Shown here piece by piece: positions 11,199-21,993 of a stretch of 64,000 nt of DNA. The notes beneath the pieces were generated by a model, which saw only the letters and a list, made by a program, of their open reading frames with translations, was not told the origin of the DNA and searched no databases. Position 1 is the first letter of the stretch. Every line of letters begins with the position of its first letter. The translations under genes and the position numbers were made by a program. Source of the DNA: Labia minor (Eukaryota; Arthropoda; Insecta; Dermaptera; Spongiphoridae); NCBI GenBank assembly GCA_963082975.1, contig OY720346.1, forward strand, positions 49,510,296 to 49,574,295. Direction: 5' to 3'.

Positions 11199-11826
11199 TG
11201 TAGAGCAGGGGGGACACACGCTATGTTATTTTTTTGAAACAGCGTTTGGTGCTATTCATAGTGATGCATATCTGAACTAATTGAGAAAAAAAAAAAACGG
11301 CCTGGCACCAGGCACCATTCTTAAAATCCAATTTGAATGAATGAGAGGAGTGATAGGAATGAAAAAATTATGAAATTTTTCAGTTAAGTGAAAAATTATT
11401 TATTTAAAGCTAAAACAGACATTTCAGAAATAAATTATTTTTTTCAGAAAATTGCTTAATTGTTGGTCTTATCACAAAATAAATAATTTTTCACTTACCT
11501 GAAAAATTTCATAATTTTCATGAATAGAATAAAAGAATAATGTTGTATGTGGCATATTTATTTGAAAATAGATTATTACAAAATATCATTAACAATAATG
11601 ATGTTTATCTCATTTGTAAACAAATCCTTTATACATATTTTTCTTTAAACACCTTATATAAAATTTCGGTAAAAATAAAATATTAATAATAATAAAATAC
11701 AAAAATAAAATTTACACAATTTTTCAATAAAACGGGAAAATGATATTTATGTGCGGGCCAGCATATTGTTTTTTTTGCAATGTGGCCCTTGAATGGTCAT
11801 AGTTTAGACACCCCTGATCTACACCA
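11199..11826. mobile_element. hAT-like non-autonomous element or fold-back remnant
   Basis: The left end GTGTAGAGCAGGGGGG pairs with a right end whose complement is GTGTAGATCAGGGGTG followed by TCTAAACTATGACC. That right end resembles hAT MITE termini of the CAGGGGTGTCTAAACT type. The interior holds the strong hairpin at 11364-11518 and AT-rich sequence without coding capacity. Confidence 0.5.
11364..11518. repeat. Long hairpin with 42-bp arms
   Basis: Arms 11364-11405 and 11477-11518 are reverse complements with a single mismatch seen (CAGTTAAGTG against CAGGTAAGTG), separated by a 71-bp loop. It lies inside the hAT-like element. Confidence 0.8.
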
Positions 11827-12590
11827 TCACTATCTGCATTCACAGCGACGAGAGGACGGCTATTTAGTATTGCCTCAACTTCACAAAGGATAGTATCGAG
11901 TTCGGAGAAGGAGAATTTTAAATTGCTTGTTAAATTCTGTTTTGATTTAATTTTTTACAATCTAGCTGATAATCATTTTGTTGAACTCTAATGTAAGTTT
12001 TGCTTGTTGTAAACTTATACACAATTTAGACTTGATAAATTTAATTTAATAGTAGTATTAGGTATTATTTTAACATATTTCAGTTTAAGATATTGAAAAA
12101 ATAATTGAAAAGTAGCTAAATGTAAACTGAGTTTATAAAAAGAGAAAAATTTTGAAATATATTGTTCTAAGAAATGTTCTTTATAATTTATAATGTTAAT
12201 ATGAGTGTAATTAAATTTATAATATTAATATGAGTGTAATTAGGTTTTAATTTTAAATCTGAAGAGGGAGGGTAGATTTCGGTCATCCCCCTTTTACAAG
12301 GGAAGGAGGAGAGAGGAAAGGGTTGTTTTTTTTAGTCGAGCGCCAATAAGTTTTACTAAACTTATAAAAGGAGGGAGAAAAAAAGGGGAAGAAAAGGAAT
12401 AAGAGTATGGAGGAGGAGGATTAGGATTATTAGGGGAATTAGGAGAAAGGTAAGTGAAACAAGTCCTCTTGATAAATAATTTATATTTACAAAATTATAT
12501 ACAGAAGGTTGATTGAAAATACAATCGTGAAGAATGGTTTTAGTATTATACTTATAACTATAATACAATTACAGAGACGTCTATGATAAT
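11827..12590. other. Spacer without recognised gene
   Basis: AT-rich, with a short direct repeat at about 12183-12242 (TAATATGAGTGTAATTA twice) and a purine-rich GGAGGGAG stretch at 12290-12450. It may contain the lost 3' part of the Gypsy element, but nothing identifiable remains. Confidence 0.5.
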
Positions 12591-12591
12591 T

Positions 12592-14860
12592 TTAAGCAAA
12601 AGGAAAACAGGGAGAATAGAATGGTGAACTAGCAAATTTTCGTCCGCGCAAAATATCTCGCCAAGGGACCACGAGTTGGGCCTCCTCACTCTCCGAGTCA
12701 GGGGAATATCTAAATAGAACGCCCTTTTCAAGTATATATCTTCTCTCTAACCAATTCACTTGGTTCACGCCCAGGTAGAGCTCCTCGAGGCATGTTATAA
12801 TTTTTTTTAAATCCTCATCTTTTAGTTGGGACTCCCGTAAATCCTTTGGGGTCCTGTGAGGTAGGTCTAAAGAAATTTGGTTTGATAGCATGGCTTCTTC
12901 TGGCTTGTCGGGACGCGACAATAAATCTGCCAGTACATTTTGCTTACCAGGTAAGTAGTTAATCTTTAGGTTGAACGATTGGATTTCCATGGCCCACTGA
13001 GGGGCTCATGGTCAGTGGATACGGTGATTTGGGAACCCTCAATATATCCTCTGAATTTACGTAGGGCCCAAACCACCGCTAGGGCTTCTTTTTCGGAAGT
13101 CGAATCGTTTATCTCGGCTGGTAGTAGAGTTCGACTAGCGTACTCGATTGGCCTTTCATCGGTTCCCTCCCCCTGAAGGAGAGCGGCCCCGAGGGCATAG
13201 TAGCTCGATTCAGTCTTGATGTCAAAAGGTAACTCTTGTTTTACCTGTGCCAAAACAGGTGCAGAGGTTAGTTTTTGTTTTAAGCTTATAAAAGCTTCCT
13301 GTTCCTCCTCATTCCACTTTCATGTAGCGTTCTTAAGCGTGTCAAAGGCAGTGCTATTGTAGAAAAATTTGGAATGTAGCGCCTATACCATGAACAGGTT
13401 TGTAAAAAGGATAATAGTCTTTTTACATTCTTGGGAGGAGGTATCTCCTTAATGGCTAGCACCTTTTCTTTATTGATTTCTAGGCCGAGAGGGGTGACCC
13501 AAGATATTTTACTTTTTCACGTGCGAAATTGCATTTAGCTTTATCGGTAAGATGTGTATCAAGAGACGGTGAGAGAATGATGAGATCATCCAAGTATACC
13601 ATGGGGTAGACTTCGTTTAAAACGGTCCATAATCCGTTGAAATGTAGAAGGGGCGTTGCGAAGACCAAAAGGCATTCAATTGTATCTGAAAGTACCAAAG
13701 GGACACACAAAAGGCGTTTTGTCCTTATCATCAGGATGCATCGGGATTTGATGGTATCCTAATTTCAAATCTAGTGTAGACATATAAAGACATGAGGTTG
13801 CTTCAGATAAAAAAATCATCTATGCGGGGCAACGGGTAATTATCCGGTATAGTGATCGCGTTTAATTTTCTATAATCGATGCATAATCTAGTGGTTCCAT
13901 CCGGTTTATCAACTAGGACAACAGGAGAGGCATAGGGAGACTCACACTCCTCTATTATACCATCCTTGAGGAAGGTAATTTCATTTTTTAATATTTCAAA
14001 TTAATCAAATCTGATTTAAAAATTAACTTTTTATTATTTATTAATATATTTAGTAACTGATTGCTACCTATTGTGTGCGAAGCACCGGTGTCAACACAAC
14101 TAATTATTTTAATTGTGTCTATGACAGTAGGTATATAAGGTAATGTATCTTTAAATGAATAAGTTTTAAAAGTTTTGGGTTACATTTTAAACATTTTGGT
14201 TTTATAACCCCACATCCATAACACTTTAATTCCTTAGGAGGAGTAGGATTAATTTTTGAAAAGAATTAGTAGCTTCTTGAGCTTTTCTTCCTGAGGGGTT
14301 TTTAATAGGTTTTTCATCATCCATCATCATTATCTAGTTTATTGAATAATTCATAAGGATCATATTAAGAAACTCCCAATGATCGATAAAATGGTTGCGA
14401 CATTAAACCGAGACTTGCTTTTTAATTTGACAAGCAATTAATGCCTCTTTTAATTTTATAAAAGAGTCGATTCCCAATTCGATAAACCATGAATCGAGAT
14501 GGTTGGCTAGTGAATAGCAATAAGCCTTCCAGATTAAAGGGAAAGGTTTAGCAGAATTAAAAAATAATCGTCACATCGACTGCGGGGTAATCTTACAGCG
14601 TTGCTTTAATGTATTTCTAATAATGTCGAAAGTAATTTCGTTTTCCAATTCAGCTTCTTTATAGATCAAAGAAGTGATTTCTACAGGATAGTAACCCATT
14701 GGTTGTCAGGTACTCTCGTAATATTCATTTGTTTTGTGAAAGACATTAAATAATTATTAATGTCGTCAGATTCTATTAATCATATCCACGTGTGATGTAT
14801 TTAATAACGAAGGGGTGGGAAGATTGGAAATTTTTAATTTCTCCAATTTGTAGTGTCAGC
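12592..14860 (-). pseudogene. Decayed Gypsy-type LTR retrotransposon gag-pol, minus strand
   Basis: Read right to left, fragments appear in Gypsy order but in shifting frames. A gag-like stretch lies at about 14850-14400, a zinc-knuckle-like CYGCG with a following C..C near 14235-14190, and an aspartic protease motif VDTGASHTIGS near 14100. Reverse transcriptase follows from about 13980, with [14 protein letters not shown]-like and MPFGL-like text and YLDDLIILS (within 13480-13731). RNase H lies at 13253-12966 (SYYALGAALLQ, STSEKEALAVVWALRKFR, VSTDHEPL), and an RNase H end plus the start of the integrase zinc region at 12990-12592 (INYLPGKQNVLADLLSRP). Frameshifts and stops separate all parts and most of the integrase is absent. 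It is a dead element. Confidence 0.85.
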
Positions 14861-16380
14861 TTCCCTTTTGAGTCTTTTTTCCTCTACCCTTCCCCGTCCC
14901 TAGTATTCCGTAGTAGTAGCTGCCTCATAACTGGGATGAGATTAAATTTTATTGATAATAGTAATTAATTTGTAATTGGGATCAATTTGGATTTCCATTT
15001 AATCTGCTGCGATCAACAGATCGGCTTTAGAAAAATACGCTAAATTGTCCATTCTATAAGGATGGGTTGTTTTAAATTTTAAAACGATAGGGGTGTTATA
15101 GGAACAATAATGTGTAGCCTACCCTATAAATATTTATCTTAAATCTAACACAGTCTTAAATTTAAGAAAGAAAATATTTAATTAGATGATCAATAAGAGA
15201 AAAAATATATCGTTAATTGATATATATAAATTAATTAGAATATGATTATTATGATTGAATAATAGCAACAATCCACTATTACGTTTAATATCCAATATAA
15301 ATTACTGATTGGCTAATTGTTTACATCCATGCTACCGAGATGAAAATGAGAGAGCGAGACCTTCACCATTGTGATTGCTTTGTCCAAACAGTAGATAGCG
15401 CGAACTTGAATATACATTGATAATTGCAAATTTTTCCTAAACCTTTATAAAAATAAATACACATATGAAATATGTTTTTATTTATTTTTAATATTAAAAA
15501 ATAAATAATTAATTTGAGATTAATTATATAAAAAGATCAACTATTAAATAGATTCAAACTTTTATTTTCTTAGATTCGATTATAATTAAATATTATTTAT
15601 ATTGTTTAATAATTATTATTTTTCAATTTATTAAAACCATTAAAATTCGGCCCCTTTTAAATAAAATTCAAAATTCTTTCAAATAATTTAGAGTATTTGA
15701 AGAAAATATAGCCGTAGATGAAATGATAATAAAATAATTTGGCCATAATAGCCTGTAACAGTTAACAAAAAGAAAACCAATACGCTTTTACTACAAATTA
15801 TGGGCACTATGCGGTTCTAGTAGATATTGTTATAATTTTGATTTTTATTGTGGCAAGATATAACTCGAAAACCCGGAGTACCTCTAGGGACGAAAGTAGT
15901 CTTGAATATGATCAGAATAATTGATGAGCCAAAAAAAAAAAACACACAGTATATTTCGACAACTTTTTCACAAGTATACATTTACTTGCACAATTATCTT
16001 ATGTTCTTTTAATTTTAGGTTTGATATAAATAATGAAATTTTAATTACCAAATGGTTAGGATCTATCTAGGATACCATCGAACCATTTGAAAATGTTTTG
16101 AGGTGGGATAAAAAAAGGAAAAAGCTACAGAGAGGTTTTTACATTCTCATGTAATAAAAAATTAAAGATATATGGTTGGAATTAATCATCATGATTGGTT
16201 ATTAGGGAAATATGCTATTAAAATTTGAGGAAAAAATGGTATTTTACTTTTGGATATGGCTATCATAAACTCCTGGATTTTATATAATAAAAAGATATGG
16301 TTATAACGGAATTTTGTAAATTAAACCACATATTGATATTTGTTATTGTAAATTTATTCAAAAAATACAAACATATACAC
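14861..16380. other. AT-rich spacer, nothing recognised
   Basis: Low-complexity AT-rich DNA with a few more balanced patches (about 14870-15080 and 15330-15420). No coding signal, RNA gene or repeat end could be supported. Confidence 0.6.
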
Positions 16381-16427
16381 AACGTTTCGATTGCTACTTC
16401 TGCAATCGTTATCAAGCGACTGCACTG

Positions 16428-16468
16428 TTCGAGCGTCACTTGTCACTTGTCACAAGTCACTTGTCACT
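16428..16468. repeat. Short CACTTGT repeat with palindrome
   Basis: CACTTGT occurs three times, and around TGTCACAAGTCACTTGTCAC the copies are arranged as an imperfect palindrome. It marks the left edge of a GC-richer block that leads into viral sequence. Confidence 0.6.
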
Positions 16469-16499
16469 GGATAAATGCATTGCGCGCTGTGAATGATAA

Positions 16500-17055
16500 C
16501 ATGGTGGAGTTGTCGGATATTATGAGTGCGATTGAGGGCTGGTTGATCGGCACGGGGTGTGAATCGTGCTGGGATCGTCTCCCAATGAGGTAATCATACG
16601 GGCGTATCTCTATGATATTTGGGAAAGTGACGGCGAGAACCGCGACGTCTGTACGCCTAATGCAGATGTACTGAAGTGGCAATCCATTCCGCATGGATCC
16701 ACTTCGGTGAATGCCTATGTGATACAGACACTCGGACGGCATGATTATATTACTGTGATGTCATACGTGAATACAATATCGCTTCCGATATCCGTACCAC
16801 TTGAAGGGTCGGTTTAGGTGTCAGTACCCATAAAGGGTTTTGAAGCGATATCGTTCTGTAAAAGGGGATGTATCACCATGCCGGCGGATTAGTTATCGAT
16901 GAAAGCGATATCGGCTTTACATATTGGTAGCTGCTTGAGTCCCAGTTTAAATCTCTTTCATCCACTTTGAAAGAGTACTTTCTTGAGCTTCTTTCATTGC
17001 GCCAGTCCCCCTGGCTTAAGGAGTATTACCCCCACTTCGACCAAAGTGAAAAATT
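16500..17055 (+). pseudogene. Probable 5' part of the degenerate endogenous viral nucleoprotein copy
   Basis: The block is clearly more GC-rich than its flanks and carries long open stretches: 16566-16817 (contains LYDIWESDGENRDVC and TLGRHDYITVMSYV) and 16868-17068 in another frame (HAGGLVIDESDIGFTYW, an in-frame TAG at 16928-16930, then LKEYFLELLSLRQS and WLKEYYPHFDQS). The segment WLKEYYPHFDQS recurs at 17841-17880, directly before the recognisable nucleoprotein remnant, so the block most likely belongs to the same viral gene, separated by a Merlin copy. The part left of 16860 is attached only by position and composition. There is no intact frame. Confidence 0.5.
17011..17047 (+). repeat. 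37-bp viral segment, copy 1 of 3
   Basis: CTGGCTTAAGGAGTATTACC through ACCAAAGT recurs at 17842-17878 and 21994-22030 with one mismatch. Copies 1 and 2 bracket the Merlin fragment at 17115-17805. This is longer than the 8-9 bp duplication expected of Merlin insertion. Confidence 0.85.
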
Positions 17056-17114
17056 TCTTTATGATACAAGTTAGCAATTATATTTATTCTCCTCTAAATT
17101 CTCTACTAGTAAAC

Positions 17115-17805
17115 ATGCTTACACTTAAAGAATTTATTTTAATTGCTAATAATCACCAACAATTAATAGAGTTTCTTTGCCAACATGGGGTCTTGTCAAG
17201 ATCCAAAACTTGCCCCATTTTTTATTTTTTAAACAGGAAGCCAAAAAAAGAAAGAAAAATGTAATTACATATCAAGTGCCAGGGTTGGTACTTGGTTTGA
17301 AAATAGTACACTTGGCGTGGAAACTATATGTTTAATTGTAGCATATTTTATGATGAAAAAAACTCCACACCAAGTTATAACAATGAAGGAAACCGGCGTA
17401 ACAAGTCCTACCACTATTGTTAATTGGTTTAGCTTCTGTCGAGAAGTAAGAATATTTAATTTTTTATTATTTATTTTATTTTAATAATCTATTAATATTG
17501 TCATATCTTTCTATAGGTCTGTATTTACTGGGCTGATAAGTATAGCCAAAAGCTTGGAGGCCCAGGACATACAGTCGAGATCGACGAGGCGAAGATCGGA
17601 AAAAGGAAATACAATAGGGGCAGGGTGCTACAAGGACGATGGGTTTTTGGAGGATACGAGCGCGGGAGTGGGAAAATTTTCGTGGTCCCGGTGGCCATTC
17701 CTTCCAGGGAAACACTTCTTGAGCTTATCAGGGAGTAGATCGTTCCTGGAACGACTACAATCTCTGACTGTTGGCGTGCCTATACTAACCTACAGTCAGA
17801 GGGTT
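17115..17805 (+). pseudogene. Merlin (ISXO2/IS1595-like) transposase, copy 1, broken
   Basis: It starts MLTLKEFILIANNHQQLIEF, with the zinc-ribbon region cut short after SRSKTCP: about 129 bp present in copy 4 are missing here. A helix-turn-helix-like region follows (VAYFMMKKTPHQVITMKETG), then a small GT-AG intron at 17446-17516. The DDE domain opens with VEIDEAKIGKRKYN (first Asp) and continues through GRWVFGGYERGSGKIFVVPV to ISDCWRAY (second Asp). An in-frame TAG precedes IVPGTTTISD. The C-terminal part with the third acidic residue is absent. Merlin elements are eukaryotic cut-and-paste transposons related to bacterial IS1016. It is dead. Confidence 0.8.
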
Positions 17806-17841
17806 ATTTTTATTGAAAAAGTAACATACCCCCACTCTCAC

Positions 17842-19101
17842 CTGGCTTAAGGAATATTACCCCCACTTCGACCAAAGTAATAATTTATTAAAGGCCTTCT
17901 AATCTCAACTAATACTGGTGCTTTATCTGAGAGTTATCTTTCTAAACGTCGACCTGCTAGTTCTCAGGGAAATGTTACTGTGGTACAAGCTGGGAGAAGA
18001 GAGATACTAATCCTTAAGGAGGATGGTATCTATCACCCTGACGTCAGCGCCAAGAGTGTTGGAATAATTCTCGCATATGTATATGGGATGGCTTTGGAAG
18101 CTGGGAGCAGCATAGATTTGGCATTATCTTCATTTTTCACAATGCTTGTAAATACGCTCAACATCTCAGGTTCCATGAGCCAATTCTCAACCGCTTTGTC
18201 AGAAACACAGTATAATCTAGTTTTCCAAGACTTGGTTATGATGAAACATTGAATTTGGCGACTTCTGAGTATGTCCACCATGGCGAGCAGAGAAGAGAAG
18301 GAATCCATTTTTGAGATGCGAGAGCAACAACTCGTGGGTCTCGGAATCTATTTCTTAATGATTTGAAAACACTTACAGGCGCAGGGTTACTCAGGCTGGA
18401 TCGGAAACAGACTTAGAACATTTTGCAGGTACTGCACGTGTATCCCAACAGCGCTCCTTTGCTAGCCAGACTACAATGAGCACCCTTTATGCGGTCTTCT
18501 CCGCCAATTTCCATCTTAGGAAAAGTGTTTTTGAAATGTTTCTCAGTGCCAGCAATGCCCCCGGGCTTTTGTTGGGAGTTTTTTTCCAAACATTAGTGAA
18601 CTTATTAGACGGAGTAGAGATGACCCACCTATATAATATTTAAAATTTCATCATGGGAAAGTACCTCGAAATTCTCAGGGCATATAACAAGGCTATCGAT
18701 TTTATATGCTCTAAGAATCCTGCAGAGCATGGGTATATAAAACTATTGTACAACAAGACTGAATGAAACAGCATGTCTTAATCGTGGCAATTTTAGGACG
18801 TTATCTATGACTGCAACGATTTTAGCTAGGTATGAAAACTCATCCATGAGTCATTACATGGGGGCCCAAACTGATACCACATACAAGGTGCTAGAAGAGT
18901 GCATACTAAAATATCTATCTTACCGAAATTCTCTTGCACCCATTGAAATGTTGCATTCAACATCAGCACATTCAACCCCTATGGAAAGTGAAGAGATAGC
19001 AAGACACCTCCTGACCAATTGGAGAGAAAAAGACAATATGATTGAGGCAGGTTCAACATCAGCGTCGTTTCCTAATCCCATGGTTCAATCTCAAAATCCT
19101 T
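17842..19101 (+). pseudogene. Old degenerate copy of the viral nucleoprotein (bornavirus p40-like)
   Basis: In order it shows WLKEYYPHFDQS, a frameshift, then an open stretch at 17884-18252 with GALSESYLS, VTVVQAGRR and SVGIILAYVYGMALEAG leading to VNTLNISGSMSQFS. From there it is colinear with the array units: LVGLGIYFLM, MSTLYAVFSANFHLRKSVFE, the DGVEMTHLYNI segment, RAYNKAIDF, and an open stretch at 18807-19103 with ILARYENSSMSHYMGAQ. Several stops and frameshifts interrupt it (for example near 18250, 18364, 18644 and 18766). The ESYLS...VTVV, MTHLYNI and ENSSM..YMGA stretches occur in the order and spacing of bornavirus-type nucleoproteins; those proteins coat the viral RNA. It keeps upstream protein sequence that no array unit has. 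Inferred to be an endogenous viral element; family call from pattern recognition only. Confidence 0.65.
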
Positions 19102-19107
19102 AACGTT

Positions 19108-19140
19108 TCTCCAAAAAAAGGTTGGGAAACACTGCTCTAG
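19108..19140 (-). mobile_element. hAT-type terminal fragment
   Basis: The reverse complement reads CAGTGTTTCCCAACC followed by a T run, a hAT-style terminus. It directly follows the end of the viral remnant. No partner end was found. Confidence 0.4.
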
Positions 19141-19340
19141 ATATTTATACAATGTAATATAGTGTAAAATAATGTAATACAATGTAATGCAATATATAAA
19201 GAAAGACACAGCACATCCTAAAACTCAATCGAAATTTTTCTTATTGCGGCGTCATTCCGTCCTGTGCATTTTTAATATTAACTACCAACTAGACTTTCCC
19301 GCATAAAATCAACAAAGCAGAATTCACTATTTTGTGCAAT
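19141..19340. other. Spacer with short tandem AATGTAATA repeats
   Basis: Imperfect AATGTAATAC-type repeats span about 19151-19192. The rest of the spacer carries no recognisable feature. Confidence 0.6.
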
Positions 19341-20098
19341 GATTAAGAAAAATTGATCCAATTTGTGTGCGATCATGGGGTAATCCGGAGAACAATGAAT
19401 TGCCCTAAATGTGGCATAGAAATGATATTGAACCTAGAAAATCTACTATTTCGATGCACTACTTATGAATATGTATCTGTCGTTGAGATAGATGAGGCCA
19501 AATTAGGCAAACGTAAATATAATGTCGGGAGGATTGTCAAAGGCCAATGGATCTTTGGTGGGATTGAGAGGGACTCGGAAAAAAAATTTTATTGTACCAG
19601 TGGCTGATAGATCCCGGGCTACACTTCTTGAATGTATCAAGGATTGGATTCTTCCGGGAACAACAATAATCTCGGATTGCTGGAGATCATGCAACTGCCT
19701 TGAGGATGAAGGCTTCCAGCATTTAACAGTTAACCATTCGATGAATTTTATTAACCCCTCTACTGGTGAGAAATATTTTTATTTTTACAAAATTATATAA
19801 AAAAAATAGTATAGAATTTTTTTCATGCTTTTAATTTAGAAATTATTTTTCTCTTTGATCTTAAAAATTTGTTTTAATTACAGGAGCTCATACACAAAAT
19901 ATTGAGCGACTTTGGAGGGAAGTCAGGGGAAATGTCCCTAGATTTGGTAATAAAAACCACCATCTATTGGGATATCTCTGTGAATACCTCTTCAAACGTT
20001 GCTATCCTTATATGGAGAGGATAGAGCAATTTTTCAAGGTAATAGGTGAAATGTATCCTACTCATCATTCTACTGAGGATGAGGAGGAGTTAGATTAA
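19341..20098 (+). pseudogene. Merlin (ISXO2/IS1595-like) transposase, copy 2, nearly complete but frameshifted
   Basis: An N-terminal zinc ribbon (LIQFVCDHGVIRRTMNCPKCG, then FRCT) runs straight into the catalytic domain, so the helix-turn-helix region present in copies 1 and 4 is missing. The catalytic motifs are VVEIDEAKLGKRKYN (Asp), ISDCWRSC (Asp) and, after a GT-AG intron at 19766-19883, NIERLWREVRGN (Glu). A frameshift lies in the A-run near 19579-19586. The C-terminus ends DEEELD and TAA at 20096-20098. It diverges in sequence from copies 1, 3 and 4, so it belongs to another subfamily. Confidence 0.8.
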
Positions 20099-20115
20099 TT
20101 TCGACCTAATTTCTA

Positions 20116-20725
20116 TAGATCTGTATTTACTGGGCTGATAAGTATAGCCAAAAGCTTGGAGGCCCAGGACATACAGTCGAGATCGACGAGGCGAAGAACG
20201 GGAAAAGAAAATACAATAGGGGCAGGGTTTTTGGAGGGTACGAGCGCGGGAGTGGGAAAATTTTCGTGGTCCTGGTTGCCGATCGCTCCAGGGAAACACT
20301 TCTTGAGGTTATCAGGGAGTGGATCCTTCCTGGAACGACTATAATCTCTGACTCTTGGAGTGCCTATACTAACCTACAGTCAGAAGGTTTTTAACATCAG
20401 ACGGTGAACCATACTTATAATTTTGTGGACCCTGAGACTGGTGAGAATTATTTAAAATATTTTACAAAATTATAATAAAAAATAAAAATACCAATAACTT
20501 TTTTTTATTAATTACTTTTATCTGTCTTAAACACATTAATAAATTACAGGAGCACACACACAACATATAGAGCGCGTCTGGAGAGAAGTTCGAGGCAATG
20601 TAGTCCGATATGGGAATGAATACGGCTACCTGTGTGAATTTCTTTTCAAGCGCTCTTTTCAATACACAGACAGAATCGAAATTTTTTTTAAATACATCGG
20701 AGAATTGTATCCACCAAGAATGAGG
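20116..20725 (+). pseudogene. Merlin (ISXO2/IS1595-like) transposase, copy 3, catalytic half only
   Basis: It begins at the second exon (YWADKYSQKLGGPGHTVEID) and is close in sequence to copies 1 and 4. It lacks about 18 bp after the NRGRV segment and has an in-frame TAA after NLQSEGF. A GT-AG intron spans 20441-20549, followed by the third catalytic residue in HIERVWREVRGN. It therefore retains the 3' end that copies 1 and 4 have lost. Inactive. Confidence 0.8.
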
Positions 20726-20821
20726 GTAGTGGAGGTGCTGGGGTCCGAGGTGATCCAGGGGCCGGGAGGAATGACGCAGGGGCTGGGCAGGTGTATGAAG
20801 GGCTTCTGGACTTCACGGACA

Positions 20822-21180
20822 TGAAGAACGCCGCCACCTTCCGTACGAGAGGAGGAGAAGAGGGGAGTTTTAGGAGTAACCAAGATAATGTGGAAACAAG
20901 ATAATGTCCTACAGACATATCCAATATGGTTTAGCAGCATGTATATGCTCCTGCAGTTCCAAGATGCTTGGATATTATTTGATTATGATCAGGTTATGTT
21001 ATTAACTGATACAATCTCTTCTAGACCTTTTACTATTATATACCACGATTTCATCCCTTCCAAAGATAAATCTAAGGTTACCAAGAAAAGCCTATTTGAC
21101 ATATATAAAATATTTGACGACCTCTTAGAGAGGGAAGGCAATGCTGCGTACTCTACAATAGCCAACTGGGACAATTAATT
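20822..21180 (+). CDS. Unidentified open reading frame between Merlin copies
   Basis: An open stretch runs from the TGA at 20822-20824 to a TAA at 21178-21180, with an ATG at 20888 giving about 96 residues. It includes aromatic-rich YPIWFSSMYMLLQFQDAW and a charged HDFIPSKDKSKVTKKS segment. A second frame over 20730-20885 is open with Gly-rich then RTRGGEEGSFRSNQDN text. Neither matches a family I recognise. Base composition is richer than the flanking spacer and resembles the viral blocks, so a further viral fragment is possible. There is no promoter or splice evidence. Confidence 0.3.
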
Positions 21181-21960
21181 AACAATTAATAGAGTTTCTT
21201 TGCCAACATGGGGTCTTGTCAAGATCCAAAACTTGACCCAAATGTGGCAAAGAAATTTCATTAAATATAAACAGATTAGTTTACAGATGTACCAAATTAT
21301 TCAGATCACCCGGTAATAAGAGAAAAAGTATTATTTTAAGTACTGCGTTCTAAAATGTTAAACTTGACGTTTTTTATTTTTTAAACAGGAAGCCATAAGA
21401 AGAAAGAAAAATGTAATTACATATCAAGTGCCAGGGTTGGTACTTGGTTTGAAAAAAGTACACTTGGCGTGGAAACTATATGTTTAATTGTAGCATATTT
21501 TATGATGAAAAAAACTCCACACCAAGTTATAACAATGAAGGAAACCGGCGTAACAAGTCCTACCACTATTGTTAATTGGTTTAGCTTCTGTCGAGAAGTA
21601 AGAATATTTAATTTTTTATTATTTATTTTATTTTAATAATCTATTAATATTGTCATATCTTTCTATAGGTCTGTATTTACTGGGCTGATAAGTATAGCCA
21701 AAAGCTTGGAGGCCCAGGACATACAGTCGAGATCGACGAGGCGAAGATCGGAAAAAGGAAATACAATAGGGGCAGGGTGCTACAAGGACGATGGGTTTTT
21801 GGAGGATACGAGCGCGGGAGTGGGAAAATTTTCGTGGTCCCGGTGGCCATTCCTTCCAGGGAAACACTTCTTGAGCTTATCAGGGAGTAGATCGTTCCTG
21901 GAACGACTACAATCTCTGACTGTTGGCGTGCCTATACTAACCTACAGTCAGAGGGTTATT
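21181..21960 (+). pseudogene. Merlin transposase, copy 4, duplicate of copy 1 with a longer zinc-ribbon exon
   Basis: It matches copy 1 almost base for base from its QQLIEFLCQHG segment on, including the same intron (about 21598-21668) and the same in-frame TAG before IVPGTTTISD. It keeps about 129 bp after SRSKT that copy 1 lacks (CGKEISL...FRCT-type zinc-ribbon text and a splice donor). Offset to copy 1 is 4023 bp before this indel and 4152 bp after it. The extreme N-terminus is missing. Confidence 0.8.
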
Positions 21961-21993
21961 TTTATTGAAAAAGTAACATACCCCCACTCTCAC

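Noticed and set aside
10226-14860. One complete Gypsy element joining the LTR and the gag-pol remnant
   Set aside because: A primer-site-like sequence lies on the far side of the LTR from the gag-pol remnant, as expected for a 5' LTR of a different copy, and 1.6 kb of unrelated sequence separates them.
17554-17850. 98-aa open frame (also at 21706-22002)
   Set aside because: It is the Merlin catalytic exon read in the wrong frame; the real frame shows VEIDEAK and ISDCWRAY motifs with an in-frame TAG.
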